From assembly GCA_020310875.1 (NCBI GenBank), contig MU260074.1, positions 502,501 to 566,500 of the forward strand: 64,000 bases of DNA, read 5' to 3'. Source of the DNA: Ceratopteris richardii. Its lineage: Eukaryota; Streptophyta; Polypodiopsida; Polypodiales; Pteridaceae. The position numbers and the translations under genes were made by a program. The stretch's first letter is position 1. Each line of letters opens with the position of its first letter. The notes beneath the pieces were generated by a model. It was given only the letters and a program-made list of their open reading frames with translations, did no database searches and was not told the DNA's origin. Shown piece by piece: positions 10,851 through 23,424 of the stretch.

Positions 10851-12026
10851 CCATAAAAGTCAAGTTGATCAAAGTCAACCATAGTCAGAGCTAAAGGATC
10901 AAAGTCAAAGTGGTCACAATCAACATATTCAAGGTCAAAGTCAACATGGCAGAAGTCAAAGTGTTCAAAGTTCGGGTGTCAAGGTGCACAGGTAGTGCAC
11001 AACTAATTGTTCACAAAGGCTATAATTGCAAAAACTTGGTTGCAGGTTGTAGAGTGTATTTCTGTAATTTCTCCAAGGCCCAAAGTGTTTTTTACGTGTT
11101 TGGAAGGTTCAGGTGAACCCTCTCTTAGGTGCACATTTGAAGAATTAAAAACCAAAATGAAGGTATGTGAAGCAATAGTGTACGCAGAAGTGAAAGTATG
11201 GCCTCCCAATTAAAATTTTTGTTTTAGTCTAAAGTCACTACATGAAAAAATAGGGATTTGTTGGCTGCCCACTTTTGGAGACAATCTTGGGACATCAAAG
11301 TGAGCACCAAGATACTCTAGCAGTTAGGAGTGTATGTGAATCCACACTCAAATCAAGCCATGGCATTATTCTTGGAGGACTAGGCAAGGTGAGCATAGTC
11401 TAGGCTAAGAGAGGAGTAAGAGACATATAGTGTGTGTGCGATGGAGAGAAGTGAAGTGCAAGGTGTGCATGAAGAGTGACTTAGAAGTGTTCAAAGAATT
11501 GCTAAGCCATACAACCAAAGGTCCCAAGGTCCCATTGAAGCTGTGCATGTGCTGATAGAACCTGTCCATGCCTGTCCCTATTAGAAGCTTGAATGCAAGG
11601 TGTGCACAAGTGCAAGCATGGAGAAGGTGGAGATCTGGTGTAGAGAAGGTTGGCAACAATAAGAACCTTGAGTATTTTGTACTTTGTGATTGTGCGCTCT
11701 TTGGGATTTTGTACAGAAAGCATTTAGATTGTATTGTACATCACCATTGTACTTTTCTCTTTATAATTAATCTACAAAAGCTTCTAGTGTCTGTATCTTT
11801 CTTCTTATCTTTCTCCCTTCTTCTACAAACACTCAAATCCCTTTCTACACAAGAATCCCCCAACAAAATTTGCTATGCACGGTGGGACCACAAGGAGATT
11901 TGAGCTTAGGAGAAGCAAATTACAAATTGTATAAGATTTCAAGGGTACCAACTCTACTGTACTGCCTTAAGAGGTAATCTTTCTTCCATTAGAACTCTCT
12001 TAAACTAAGAGGAGTATGATCATCTC
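10851..12026 (+). repeat. Probable 5' LTR and leader of E2, borders unresolved
   Basis: No coding sequence. It starts with repeated GTCAAAGTCAA-type words (about 10855-10985), holds a possible TATA (TTTATAATTAA near 11760) and a CA end near 11865 (CCCCCAACA), followed by TTTGCTATGCACGGTGGGACC, which could be a decayed primer site. I could not find a matching 3' LTR in the window, so this is placed by position before E2 gag only. Confidence 0.35.
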
Positions 12027-13587
12027 ATGACCACAACCCGGTCTCAAAGCTTGAGGGTCCCTTGCAAAGAAACAAGAAGGAAGGTTATTTGAAGATCAAC
12101 TATCCCATCGTCATCGACATTATCAGTAAAAGATATGGCAACCCAGGTAGATTTGGAAACTTTACTTTCTAGATTGAATATCAAATTTCCATCCTTTAGA
12201 GAGCTAGCACAAGAAGACCTAGATGAGAACATTAGGAGATTCTTAGCATTATGTAAAACAAGGGGTGTGATGGGAATAGAGGACACATTTTTTATTCTTT
12301 TCCTTGCAACATTAGAAGGGCTAGCAGACAAATGGTTTAGTCAATTTGCTGACAACCATTTCACAACATGGGATTTGATGAAGGAAGCATTTAGAACACA
12401 GTTCCAACAAGGGAACACAACTGAAAACATTAGTGAAGAATTAGAAAATTTAAGACTAGGTCTTGGGGAGACCTTCCTAGAATTTGTGACCAGAGCTAAG
12501 GCCCTGATGGACAAACTACCAGAACCTCCATGATTTCTTTATCAAGAAGTGGTTGGCTAAACCACTTCCCATATCAACATGATGTAAAATAAAGGAGTTG
12601 GTTTTACCTACAGCAACGATAGAAGAATTTATCAATATGGCTACAAGGTCGGAATAAATTAGACAACACTATGGGGTAAGCTCTTCCAATTTGTCATATC
12701 TTGCAGAACCTGAAGACTCATTAATTTAGCTAAGGAAAGAGCTTGAGAGCTTAACAAGGAATAAGCCCCATAAATAAGAGGAGAGTGATGTGACTAAGTT
12801 GAGGAGGGAAATTGACGTATTGAGTTACAAAAGGAAGAGGAATCCCAAGCAGAAGAGCTGACTCAACTTTGACAAGAGTTACACGAACTCAAGGGATGTG
12901 GCATCAAAAGTGGGCTATGGTGTACCATGTGCAGTAAGCAAGGTCATGTAGTAATTGAATGCCCTTTGTTAAGTGTAACTTGCCAACTATGCAGGAAAGC
13001 TCGTCATGAGGCCCATGAATGTCAGTCAAGAGGAATGCCTACAACAACACATTGGACACAAGGAGGAGCCCTACTACAAGCTAATTTGATGGTGGTTATA
13101 GCTAATTGAGGTAACAATTACAACCCTAGACATAGAGATAACTTTGGAAATGGGCCAAGGAGGCCAATTATTTATTTCAAATGTGGAGAATGTGGGCATT
13201 ACCGAAGTAGGTGCACTCTACCAGAAAATGCCCCTCCTTGAAGGAACAACCCAAATGCTAGAGACCACTATACTAATTGTTGTCCTAAGAACCAAGAATC
13301 TTCATCTGGCCCCACATTCAAATGATTTTTGTGTGCAAAGAAGAAGTTGTAGGACAAGTAAATGTGCCATCCCCATCTACCAGCGTGGTGCAGCTAGAAG
13401 GAATTGAATCTTTTATAGTGCAGACAAGAAGTAAGGGGAAGGCTCAAGTAGAAATAGGTCAAGAATCAAGGATTAATGGATTGAACAAAGACAAAGAAAC
13501 ATTTGAGGATAAAGCCACCACATGTGTAGATACAAGGCAAAAAGTAAATCTCATAGTTACTAGTGATGCTAGAGACTACTCAAGTCC
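12027..13587 (+). pseudogene. E2 gag, broken
   Basis: The frame opens MTTTRSQSLRV at 12027, meets a TGA near 12084, then reads a capsid-like segment at 12135-12533 (LADKWFSQFADNHFTTWDLM and FRTQFQQGNT), the retrotrans_gag type. Further on come zinc knuckles CTMCSKQGHVVIEC (about 12925), CQLCRKARHEAHEC (about 12980) and CGECGHYRSRC (about 13170) in shifting frames. The protein would package element RNA. At least four frame breaks make it non-functional. Its capsid differs clearly from that of E1 and E3, so E2 is a different family. Confidence 0.8.
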
Positions 13588-14469
13588 ATGAAAAAGGAGG
13601 TCAATATTTTTTATTCAATAAAGATGGATGGAAAATTCAAGTCACAACCCTTGCAGATAATTGATGAGGCTTCCAAAACAAGTTTAGTGGCAAAAGCTTT
13701 TGTTATGCAAAAAGATAAAATTTTAGGGGAAGCACCCCTCACTGATTATAAGAGCCATCTGCTAACAGTCCCTATCAAAGTTCATGAGTTTCAAGGAGTC
13801 ATTGTGGATGGTGGTTTTGGCATTAACTTGATGTCTGAACATACCATGAAAAAGATTGCACTACACCCTTCAAGACCTGCCAACTTCACTGTAACAATGG
13901 TAGACCTAAGCATAGTAAGGCCTATGGGAGTGGTCCCTGGAGTCCCAATCAAGATACAAGGTACCATCTTTGACTTGGATTTTGTTGTTTTAAGGCTTCC
14001 ACAGGTCAAAGGAAGTTTCCCCCTGTTAATTGGGAGACCTTGGTTAAGGCATGCCAATGTACTACATGACTGGGGTAAGGACACAATGTGGGTAAAGCAA
14101 GAGGGGAAAGAGTTACAAGAAATATTTTTAGAAGAAGGTCCAGACAACCAAAGACATACCAGCATGATGCAAACAATTGGTATTTGTATGGAAGAAGAAT
14201 TGTTGGAAAACCCAGAAGTAGATCTATTTGAAGAAGCAAATTTATATGGAGAAGATAACATGTTGGCTTGGATCCCTGCAAAAGACCCATCTTCTTGCTA
14301 TGGAATTTTTCCAAACTCAAGAAGAGAGGAAGCCTATGAAGAAAAAGAGGACATCATTCAAGTTACTGATTCGGGTGAGACAGCCTCAGTCAAAGGCCAT
14401 AGAAGAGAGATATGCCCCAAGTTTTTCTGGATGAGGCATTCGAACCACACGGTTGGATGGAGATTCTAG
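13588..14469 (+). pseudogene. E2 retropepsin-like protease segment
   Basis: A 293-residue open piece holding a pepsin-type half-site GVIVDGGFGINLM (about 13798-13836) and a C-terminal LLIGRPWLRHANVLHDWG, both typical of Ty3 protease. The catalytic triplet normally D-S/T-G reads D-G-G here, so activity is doubtful. It overlaps the next open piece by 58 bases in another frame, a frameshift that breaks the polyprotein. Confidence 0.8.
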
Positions 14470-16400
14470 CCACTTTGGATGTATGTGTAAATGAAGAAGT
14501 ATTGACCATGAATGAATGTGTAGACGAAGAAGGTTATGATGTAAGCTGTTACATGGTAGTCCTTCAGGAGGTAGAAGCAGGAGAAGTATTAGTAAAGGAA
14601 TGGAAGGAAGAGTACGAGAGCATAGAGATGGAACATGAGTTTGATTCCAAGGAACTATACTTAGAAGCCATCCAAGCCGAGGACAAGGATGGCACAACCA
14701 AGGTGTTAGCAATAGAAGCGGCCGTGATAGTACCGAACCATGAGGATGCCATAGGTAAGACCGAACCAAACCCATATCTAGTTGAAGTCCTAGAACACTT
14801 GAAAAGATACGAAGTAGAGGAAAGGAAAATAGCCATTCAGATGCCTAAGAGAGAAGCTAGAGAAGGAGAAGCATATGAAAAAAAGGAACAAACGAAGAAA
14901 GTCATAGTGATTGTAGAAAATCGAGATGAAAGATGCACCTACATAGGAAATCATGTGTCACCTGAGGAGGAAGAAGAATTGATACGACTGACTCAAGAAT
15001 ATCAAGATGTGTTTGCATGGACCTACAAGGACCTCAAGGGTGTGGATCCCTCCATTTGTTCTCATCGAATACCAATGATGCCTGATGCAAAACCATCAAA
15101 GCAATGCCCTTACACTTATAATGATGTCTATGCAGAAAAAATTAAGGAAGAGATAGACAAGCTATTAGCAGTCGGATTCATTTACGAGATAGAACATAAG
15201 AAATGGATGTCACCATTAGTAGTTGTGCCCAAAAAGAACGGAAAACTAAGAGTGTGCATGAATATAAAGAAATCAATGCAAAAACGATCTGTGATAGCTA
15301 TCCATTACCTATCACTGATCACCTCTTGGAAAGAGTTGCAGGTAAGCAAGTCTGTAGCTTCTTGGATGGCTATCAGTGATCACCTCTTGGAAAGAGTTGC
15401 ATGTAAGGAAGTCTATAACTTCTTGGATGGATTCTCTGGATACAATCAAGTAGATATTGTTATTGAGGACCAACACAAGACCACATTCGCAACTGAATGG
15501 GGAGTCTATGCTTTCAGGGTGATGCCTTTTGGGCTCATGAACACCGGTTCTACCTTCCAACAGTTGATGTGTCACATTTTCAAAGAATTCCTAAGGAAGA
15601 GTATGGAAGTATACGTAGATGACTTACACACATACTCAGATTGGAGACAGGAACATATTCCAAAGTTGCGAAGAATATTTGAAAAATGTCAGCAATATAG
15701 AGTAGCCTGAATCCAAAGAAGTGCATATTTATGGTGAGACAAGGAAAATTCCTAGGACACATCATATCTAGGAATGGAATATCCATTGATGGAGACAAGA
15801 TCAAAGTAATTCTAGAACTCCCAAGACCAAAAAATGCAAAGGAAATGCAAGCGTTTATGGGTCATTGTGGATACTATCGTCGATTTATCCACATGTACAC
15901 TATAATTGCCAAGTTGTTGTATGGATTTTTGACTCAAGTCACATGGATGGATGAATGCGACAAAGCATTTAATGAACTAAAAAAACTACTTAGTACAACA
16001 CCTATTTTGAAAACACCCAATTGGAACAAGCCTTTTCATATTCATGTGGATGCTTCCAATTATGAAATAGGATGCATTTGAGCTCAATGGATAGATGAGG
16101 GAGAATTTGACCATCCTATTGCCTATGCAAGCAGACAACTGAATCAAGCGGAAAGAAACTATACAACTACAGAGCAAGAAGGTTTAGGGATGGTGTATGC
16201 TGTAAGAAATTAAGACACTATCTTTTAGCCAACAAGTTCAAGTTCTTCATAGATCATCAAGCCTTATTGTACTTAGTCAAGAAGCCTTGTAACACGGGAA
16301 GACTAGTGAGATGGTTTCTGTTGTTAATGGAGTTTGATTTTGAAGTGATTGTAAAAAAGGAAATACCCATGTGAGAGTTGATCATCTCTCTAGGTTAACA
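14412..16400 (+). pseudogene. E2 reverse transcriptase and RNase H, broken
   Basis: From 14412 a 432-codon piece runs through an acidic linker, then RT motifs WMSPLVVVPKKNGKLRV, FLDGFSGYNQV, FRVMPFGLMNTGSTFQQL and catalytic YVDD at 15612-15623. The segment before FLDGFSG is spoiled by a tandem duplication (15310-15431). After a stop at 15708 the frame shifts; 15731-16081 carries the connection (FLGHIISRNGISIDGDKI) and RNase H start (IHVDASNYEIGC). A stop at 16079 and a shift near 16210 follow; the end reads VDHLSRLTHG near 16375. Inactive copy of a normal Ty3 RT-RNase H. Confidence 0.88.
15310..15431 (+). repeat. About 61 bp tandem duplication inside E2 RT
   Basis: Two adjacent copies of the segment encoding SDHLLERVAxKxV..FLDG: both start with the ATCACCTCTTGGAAAGAGTT word (near 15320 and 15381) and end near TTCTTGGATGG. 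They differ at several bases, so the duplication is not recent. It inserts a non-multiple of three and breaks the frame. Confidence 0.8.
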
Positions 16401-17890
16401 CATGGGGAACCACCTAGCGGAATACCCGACAATTTGCCAGACACTTACCTGTTAAATTTGGAAGTATGTCCTAAGTGGGTAGAAAAGCTAATTCCAATAG
16501 ACACTCATGGACCAGAACACTCAATTAACAAGGAGATTAGAAAGGAAATTCTGCAATCGCATAACTTACACATTGTATCTAGAAGTGTGTACCATAAAGA
16601 ACCCAACGGTGTATTGTCTAGATGTGTAGAAGAAGACGAACATAAAAACTTGATTGAATAAGCACACGTAAAAAAATGGAGAATGCACAAGGAAAAAAAT
16701 GGAGAATGCACGAGGGAACTCATGGAACTCTAAGAGAATTGAAACGATTAGGAGTCTATTGGCCTGATATGCCTAAGGGTTCATGAGTATGTTGGTAGTT
16801 GCACGGAATGTCAAGAAACCACTCTAGATGATCATACATCATTACCCTTCTCTACAATAGCACCCAACTAGAGTAAGACATTAGTGAAATTCTTAAAGAC
16901 ACGAGAGCATGAGGACGGAACCAGTTTAGCTAGGAAATGATCCCTAGAAAAAATGAGTAAGGACTATATTATCATGGGGAGACAATTGTTCAAGAGAGGG
17001 AAGGATAATCAACTTTGACTATGTGTACACAAAGGAGAGTACTTATCCATATTAGAAATGGCACACGTAGGTGCTGTAGGAGGACATTTCTCAGCCGAAA
17101 GAACTGTAAAAATGATCTTCTTTGCAGGCTTGTAGTGGACAACTCTACATATGGATGCAGACACCTACGTACGAAGTTGTGAGGCATGCCAAAGAGCTAA
17201 ATATCCTATTACATGAGATGACATGCCTTTAAGACCTATGGTTTGCATGGGAGCCTTTTCCAAATGGGGTATTGATTTCATAGGACCCATTAATCCACCA
17301 GCCAAAGGATCATACATTGAATATGTAATAGTAGTGATCGATTATCTGACTAAATGGGTAGAAGCAAAAACAACTCGAAAAAACAATGCACAGACCACAG
17401 ATAAGTTTCTTTTTGAGCACATGTATACTCGCTTTGGACTACCTATAGAGATGATGAGTGATCGAGGAACACACTTTATTAACAAAGTGACAGAGTCCTT
17501 GATGAATGAATTCTTAGTGATTCATAAAAAATCAGCCCCTTATCACCCTCAAGCCAACGATCAAGCCGAAAGTTCCAATAAAGTGTTGTGCACTATATTG
17601 ACAAAGATAGTCAATAGTGGAAGGTCGGATTGGGAGAAACAACTGCCTCACACAATTTGGGCCTTCCATGTGGCTTACAAAACAACCACTCAAACTACAC
17701 CGTTCAACCTAGTGTATGGCCAAAATGCAATCCTGCCAATTGATTTTTTGGTGCCTAGTTAAAGAGTAGCACAACAATATGAATGGATAGGACATGAGTT
17801 ATCCAAGAAACTCGAGCAAATTGAGAAGCTACATGAGACAAGACTACAAGCTGTTGCAGGAATTTATGCCATGAAAAGCAGATAGAAAGC
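16401..17890 (+). pseudogene. E2 integrase with two zinc-finger regions, broken
   Basis: An initial zinc-finger-like stretch reads LRELKRLGVYWPDMP with a later SCTECQ-like pair (about 16720-16815). A second, canonical one lies near 17057-17200: MAHVGAVGGHFSAERT followed by YVRSCEACQ. The catalytic core is open from 17223 to 17762: FSKWGIDFIGPINPP, MMSDRGTHFINKV and HPQANDQAESSNK, which keeps the D, D and E residues. The upstream frame is interrupted by stops. The family role is integration of cDNA; this copy is dead. Confidence 0.85.
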
Positions 17891-18241
17891 ATATTATAAT
17901 GTGAACATAAAAATAAAGGCCTAAAAGAAGGAGATTTAATCCTGGTGTATACTTTTAAGCAACATGCCAAGAAGCTACAGAAATGCAGATATGGACCCCT
18001 ATAGAATTTCAACGAGTGGGGCAGTCAACCTAGCTACATTGAATGGAGATATACTTCCTAATTACATAAGTGGTTGTTGAGTAAAGTGATATATGGAACC
18101 ATTGACAGATCAAATGTTGTCACGACTTGTAGGTGCACAAAACTGGAAAAAAGAAGAAGAGAGAATTCGGGAAGAAACAAGGCAAGAAGCCATAGAGCGT
18201 ATTAACAGATGAAAAGAGTGAATAAAGCAAAGGGATGAACG

Positions 18242-18770
18242 ATATTTACAAGGAGAAGAACCAATTCCCATGGCCAACTACCAAGTTCACCAAGCCAACA
18301 CTAGTAACCTTAGCATATCCCAACCATACTTAAACCTAGGGATTGGAACTATCGAATACCAGTTGATAGATGCATTGATAGACTCAGGAACAACAGTCAA
18401 TTGTATACGACTAATGGGTATTACACATCTTCAGATGACCATAAAAACTACTAAAACTCATATGATAGGCATTGGGGGCCACATCATAGAATGTATTAGA
18501 GAAGCCTCAATATCCCTCCACCTAGGAAATTCCACCATGGAGCAACACATTGTGGTATGTAAAGATGATATTTAATATAAAACCTGATCCTAGGACAAGA
18601 TTGGATTGTTGAGAATGAAGTGAGCATTCATCTAGCTCAAGGATACATCTCAACCAAAATAGGGCATAAGGAAATTTTTAGCTTGTTAGAAGAAAGACTC
18701 CCTCACATGCATGAAGCAATCAAGCATGAGAAAGAAACCCTAGAAGAGGAGTTGGAAAACAAATAAATCA
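18242..18770 (+). pseudogene. Second retropepsin-like segment after E2 integrase
   Basis: Downstream of integrase, an open piece at 18270-18575 contains QLIDALIDSGTTVNCI (about 18360-18408) with an intact D-S-G, followed in another frame by LILGQDWIVENEVSIHL (about 18585-18635), the usual closing motif of retropepsin-like domains. This is additional to the protease before RT. The same arrangement recurs in E3 (44224-45519). It may be a second protease, a structural domain or an RNA-binding remnant; function unknown. Confidence 0.7.
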
Positions 18771-18930
18771 AGAGTTTGCCCAAAGAGTACCCTAAGAAAG
18801 GATTGACTACCAATACAAATGCATCAGTTGATGATGTACCTTCATTTCCCATGAACAGTGAATCCAAGAGAAAATGTGAAGACAACGCTCCTAAAGTTAC
18901 CTACAACAAGGGCAGAACATCCACGTAGAA

Positions 18931-19987
18931 GTCTACTACTCAATTACTACAACTAGAAAATGCTAATCGACACTGGGTTTGCAAGGACCGAATGAGGGGA
19001 TCAGAGAAGAAAACATCGATACAGGTCACTCAGCCTATGAAGGCAAGGGGAAACAACAAATTCTCTTCATTACAATCAGAACCAAAAAGACTTCTGAATA
19101 TGGCTTCCGAAGTCATTGGTAGAAGCCCAAAAAACATGGCAACATATGTGGATTCCGAAGAAGGTCAGGAAGATTGCAAGTCAAGAGCAAAACAAGCAAG
19201 AGGAAATATTACGCTGACAAAGCAAGACCACGAAGCCCAAACAAGACCCACCAAAGGTACTAGAGGAACATGATATCAACCAATCAGATTACAAGAAAGA
19301 AAGAGAAAAGGCCTAGAATACGACAAAACCAACAGAAGATGAAGCCTCAAAACTCAGCTACAGTATGGATATGGAGAACCAAGAGGCTACACGGAGAGGA
19401 ATAATAGACTCAACAGGATTGCAATTGCAATCATGAAGAGTCCATTGCACCTAAAGTATGCATGCAAGGGCCACAATACGAGGCCATGCATTCGGCACAT
19501 GATATGTTCAAGAAAACTAGTGGTGCACATTTCCCACTTGGGAATAGATCCTAGATTCTACTTCCATAGGAATGAACCTACTGTGTAAATAAATATATGC
19601 TTCGGCTAAACTAACTCTTGTTTTCTTTCACGAATATGGATCAAAACACGGTAAGTGATCTTACTTACTTGAGTAAGGGGAAACAGAGTGACACAATAAG
19701 CAATATATCACTGAGACGCACATAACTCACGACATACCTTCTATAAGAAGTTGATGTTCTCCTTATTACAAGTGCAGATGACTTATGAGGACTCTGAGAC
19801 AAATATTCAAGAAGAGGTGCTAGAATTTCCCTTAAAAAGTGTGACTAAAGCAAAAGTATGTTCTTATTAACAATCAAGATTATGGGCACAGACCATCCGT
19901 TCCTAGTGATGTCCCAAGATTTTAAAGTAGTGCATGAACTTCCATCGATTGTAGACATTATGAAGAAAGCTGGTATTCAGAAGTACT
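18931..19987 (+). other. Non-coding stretch after E2
   Basis: Only short open pieces (for example 18992-19273, a basic low-complexity peptide) that I cannot assign. It is probably E2 3' sequence and flank. No matching LTR, tRNA or repeat array was seen. Confidence 0.4.
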
Positions 19988-20362
19988 TTGATATCCCAAT
20001 CTACAAAGACTATAGCATTATCTTCTACTAAAGTTGACTACAAATCTGCATGTGTTGTAGCATGTGAAGCAATGTGGTTGAGGAGGATCCTATGTCACAT
20101 AGAAATACAAAGAGAGGAGGCTACAAAGTTTAAGTATGACAACCAAAGTTGCATGGCCATTGGCAAGAATCCTATTTTCCATGCACATACCAAGCACATA
20201 GAGACTGAGTATCACTATATGCATGATTTGATTGAGGACGGGGTCATGGAGATAAGCTATTGTCCTACTAAAGTGAATGGAGCAGACATCCTCACCAAGG
20301 CTCTTGGGAGAGAGAAAATTCTTCGACACTTTCCAAAGCTTGGGATTGGACCAAGGAGGTAG
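19988..20362 (+). pseudogene. Ty1/copia RNase H 3' end
   Basis: A 124-codon open piece with the copia RNase H signature: TIALSSTKVDYKSACVVACE, WLRRIL, DNQSCMAIGKNPIFHAHTKH and ADILTKALGREK. It belongs to a different copia family from the one at 52417-57577. Upstream RT is missing. A polypurine run follows about 20 bases after the stop, as expected at the end of copia pol. Confidence 0.88.
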
Positions 20363-20381
20363 TTCACCATAGTTTGGACAT

Positions 20382-21116
20382 TGAGAGGGGGGGTTTAGAT
20401 ATGATCAAAACTCCCCCCTCATGTGACCACAAATGATCCATCATTCTCTAAGTTGTAAGGTCCCCATTATGAGGAGAAGCCATTATGAGAGCCTTGATAT
20501 TTGTAGAACCCTAATTTCTAAGTTAGATGAGCTCTATGTGTGACCATTGATGGTTATAGATGATCTTTGTGAGCCTAGCCATTAGGTTAGGCAGGGCATA
20601 AACTTTCAAACAATTAGGTTGCAATTCAAGGTGAAAATAAAGGCCTTGTGGCATCAGGTGGTTTCCCCATAGAAACTTAATGGGGGGAGTGCAAAGGGGG
20701 GCTTGCCCTCTTTTGCAAGGTCCGAGGGGCCTATCCCCCTAGCTCGTAGGGCCAAGAAGATAGGACTTCTACTCATGGAGATATTGTTGGATTGTATATT
20801 TTGCCGATGATTCTATATCTCATGACTGCATTTATCTATATTGACTCCCTTCGTAAAGGTTATATATGCACGACGGAGGTTGAGCTTTACATAGCATTGT
20901 GTACTAGTAAGCCCTTCATCTAGAGTCTATCTAGATCTTCATCTAAGCTCCACATTGGGAGAGCACGGGTGGAAAACACTATCGTTGTAATAATTGCATC
21001 ACACTCTGCAATCTAAGAATTTGAGTTCTATATCTTTTAGTCTGTGTCTATCTTTGTCTATGTTTTTCTCTCAACTCTATCTATTGGTCTATTCCGATGT
21101 GCTGCTATTTTCTTAC
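20382..21116 (+). repeat. Polypurine tract and probable 3' LTR remnant of a copia element
   Basis: TGAGAGGGGGGGTTT at 20382-20396 is a good polypurine tract directly after copia RNase H. The sequence from about 20402 (TGATCAAAACTCC) onward would be its 3' LTR. The right border near 21116 is a guess, because no second copy is in the window. Confidence 0.4.
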
Positions 21117-22018
21117 AATGTACCTTGTGTGTCTTGGCATGTCAAAAACTGAAGTTATCCAACTAGAGAGTTAGAAACAAATCTTGATCAAAAGCACATC
21201 ATTTGCACACTTATCGATCCTCAACGTTGGGAGAATAACTCTTGCATTCTTTGGGCTTGGACACTAAAAAGTGGACAAAAACCAAAGAAAACCAAAATTC
21301 CAACAATAGTGATACCAAAGGTAAAACAAAGCCAACAGAAAGCAAATGAAGAATTTGAACATTTGAGCTATATCTCAAATGAAGAAGATCGCAATTTGTA
21401 ATCCACCAATAATATAGTAATTGATATTGATCATATTTAAAGATCACTATTTTTCTTTTAATGCATCCATGATACTATTTTGCATAACTATTTGAAAATG
21501 ATTCCTATGTTATTATTGTAATACGTCATCCTGAAGTTATGATTCTTTCCAACACTCTTATCTCATCTCAATTTCATAGATATTGGTAGTCCTCTTGTGT
21601 GCAATATATGGAATGTTGGAAGGAGGTAAATCCTCCCAAGCTTGAGTTTTCTTTGGCTTTGCTAACTTTTTATGCTGCAAGAATCAATGTCAATTAGATG
21701 GGTTTGCTAACTTTTATGCAAGGATTAATATCCACTAGTTGGATCTCCATTAGAACCAATGTTATTCACTACAAAGGGATAGTATTGACTACATTTACTC
21801 AGATGGATTGCAATGATGTATTAAATTTGTTAAGGGGTTTCTAAACACCATAGAACTATGAGATCATTCTATCAACCATAAATTTATAGTTAGCTAGACA
21901 TTAAATCTATTTAGGTGTGTCCAAACACTAGATGTTTTTGAGATAAGTTGCTCTAAATGGATAGTTATAGGTTCAATGATACTCTCTCATCATTTAATAA
22001 AATTCTATGTTATTTATA
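21117..22018. other. Unassigned AT-rich flank
   Basis: No coding, RNA or repeat feature that I can support. It is probably old host sequence before the E3 insertion. Confidence 0.4.
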
Positions 22019-22139
22019 GATTTTGAGTTTTGTTGAAGTCATTATGATCTTCTATTTTGAAGATATTCATTGAAATGTTGGATTTATACACACACACACA
22101 TGTTGGATGTAGATTTTGAGTTTTGTTGAAGTCATTATG
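22019..22139 (+). repeat. Tandem duplication at the E3 target
   Basis: GATTTTGAGTTTTGTTGAAG followed by TCATTATG occurs twice, near 22021 and 22113, about 92 bp apart, with a short CA run between. E3 inserted in the second copy: its missing remainder (ATCTTATATTTTGAAGATAT) resumes after the 3' LTR at 50727. Confidence 0.75.
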
Positions 22140-22959
22140 TGTTAGAAGAAGTATTTTTGATGAAAAAATAATTGTAAAATGCCAAAAAATTGTAAAAATA
22201 TTTATGCAAATGATGTAAAAAGGAGGAAGAGTCTTCCTCATATAGATTAGAATCATATATAATTTTTTCTAGAATTTTTGGAAACTCCTAGATAGCATAT
22301 TTTTAGATTAGAAGGGAAAATGACTAAAATTCAAGTGTGAAAAGGGACACTTGAAAATGTATAAAAGATAATTTCCTCTATTTTGAGAGGGTTGGTTATT
22401 TGTATTTGATGCTATCCAAGCAAAGAGAGGAGTTTCTTGCAAAAAATTGTGATTCTTCTTTTTGTGTAAATTTCTTTGATTTGTTGGGTCTATTCTATGT
22501 GTATCCATGGAATTTGCAAGCTTCTATTGTGTATTTCTGATGAATGTGTATGAAGAGAGTTGATTCATGATGTATTGAGTGAAAATTTGTTGAAGAATGA
22601 TGCTGGAGATGAAAATCGTCAGTTTCCACAGAATCGCGATTGTCTCGTCTGGAGGTTACAGGTATCATTTTGGAGATTTGACTTCATGATTCTGTTCTGC
22701 TGAGAAAATAACACACTTTAGACACCAAGATGATTGGAAATGATGTACTATTGCTCAAGATAATCAAAACCCTAGAAATTCTGCTTCATCTTCATTATTT
22801 CTCAGAAATCCAGCCAGTTTTCTCTTATTTCTTGGATTCTATCATCTAGAAGGCGTTGTGGTCTCTTGTATACTTCCAGGATTGACAAATATAAGATGCA
22901 TTGTTGATTCTTTATGCTAAATGATTGGAGAGGACAAATCCAAAGGGTAACAACAAACA
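22140..22959 (+). repeat. 5' LTR of E3 (820 bp)
   Basis: Matches 49901-50721 along its full length with a few percent differences by eye. A TATA box lies at 22360-22367 (TATAAAAG); the 3' copy reads TTTATAAAAG at the same place. An AATCGCGATT word near 22630 recurs many times in the E3 leader. Confidence 0.93.
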
Positions 22960-22963
22960 TTTT

Positions 22964-22979
22964 TTGGCATCGTTGTCGG
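22964..22979 (+). other. Left half of E3 primer-binding site, split by T
   Basis: TTGGCATCGTTGTCGG follows the LTR edge after a T run and resembles the tRNA-Asp site of E1 and E4 with a few changes. Its continuation GGGAGTATAG is found at 35676, on the far side of transposon T. Confidence 0.8.
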
Positions 22980-23012
22980 CATTAGGGCGAAAAACGGCCG
23001 AAAAGGGGCTGT
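22980..23012 (+). repeat. Left terminal inverted repeat of T
   Basis: Begins CATTAGGGCGAAAAACGGCC. The first 20 bases are identical to the complement of the right end; the following 13 match in part. Confidence 0.92.
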
Positions 23013-23356
23013 TTGCTAATGAGAGATTAAGGAAATTGACAAATAGCGTCTTTCCACGTGTACAAGAATATAACATTGTTGTCTCTTTTAACCGTATGGA
23101 GAATTTCTTTTTTTAATACAATTTTCTTTCAAAGCGCCGCTAAAGTGATGAAGAGTCTCGTATTCAGTGTACAATTTTTCGGTTTGATGCAAAAAAAGAT
23201 ACTTTTGCACACTACACAAAGCATATTCTCGAATTTCCAAGAAGGAATTGATTTTTGAAGATACGAAATATTTTTGGGTTCACAAAATGTCATGATCATT
23301 CAACGACAGGGTTAACATCAAATCAAAAGTTTCCACGTGTACAAAGCCTTTTTTTC

Positions 23357-23364
23357 TATAAATA
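23357..23364 (+). promoter_or_regulatory. TATA box for the BAH-like gene
   Basis: CTATAAATAC lies 68 bp before the ATG at 23425, giving a short leader. Two CCACGTGTACAA words lie upstream near 23055 and 23333. Confidence 0.65.
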
Positions 23365-23424
23365 CTGCCAAAATTTGTGAACGTCGGTTTCTCGCTTTGA
23401 ACATTCTTCTTCTCCTAAGTTCAA

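Larger units (their letters stand above)
12027..18930 (+). mobile_element. Decayed Ty3-type element E2
   Basis: Colinear with E1 and E3: gag with zinc knuckles, protease, RT, RNase H, a first zinc finger, integrase and a second retropepsin-like segment. Frames are broken by many stops and shifts. Outer borders are not established; the LTR pair could not be identified. Confidence 0.8.

Noticed and set aside
13791..14320. Antisense open frames over E2 protease
   Set aside because: Shadow frames of the sense protease; no family features.
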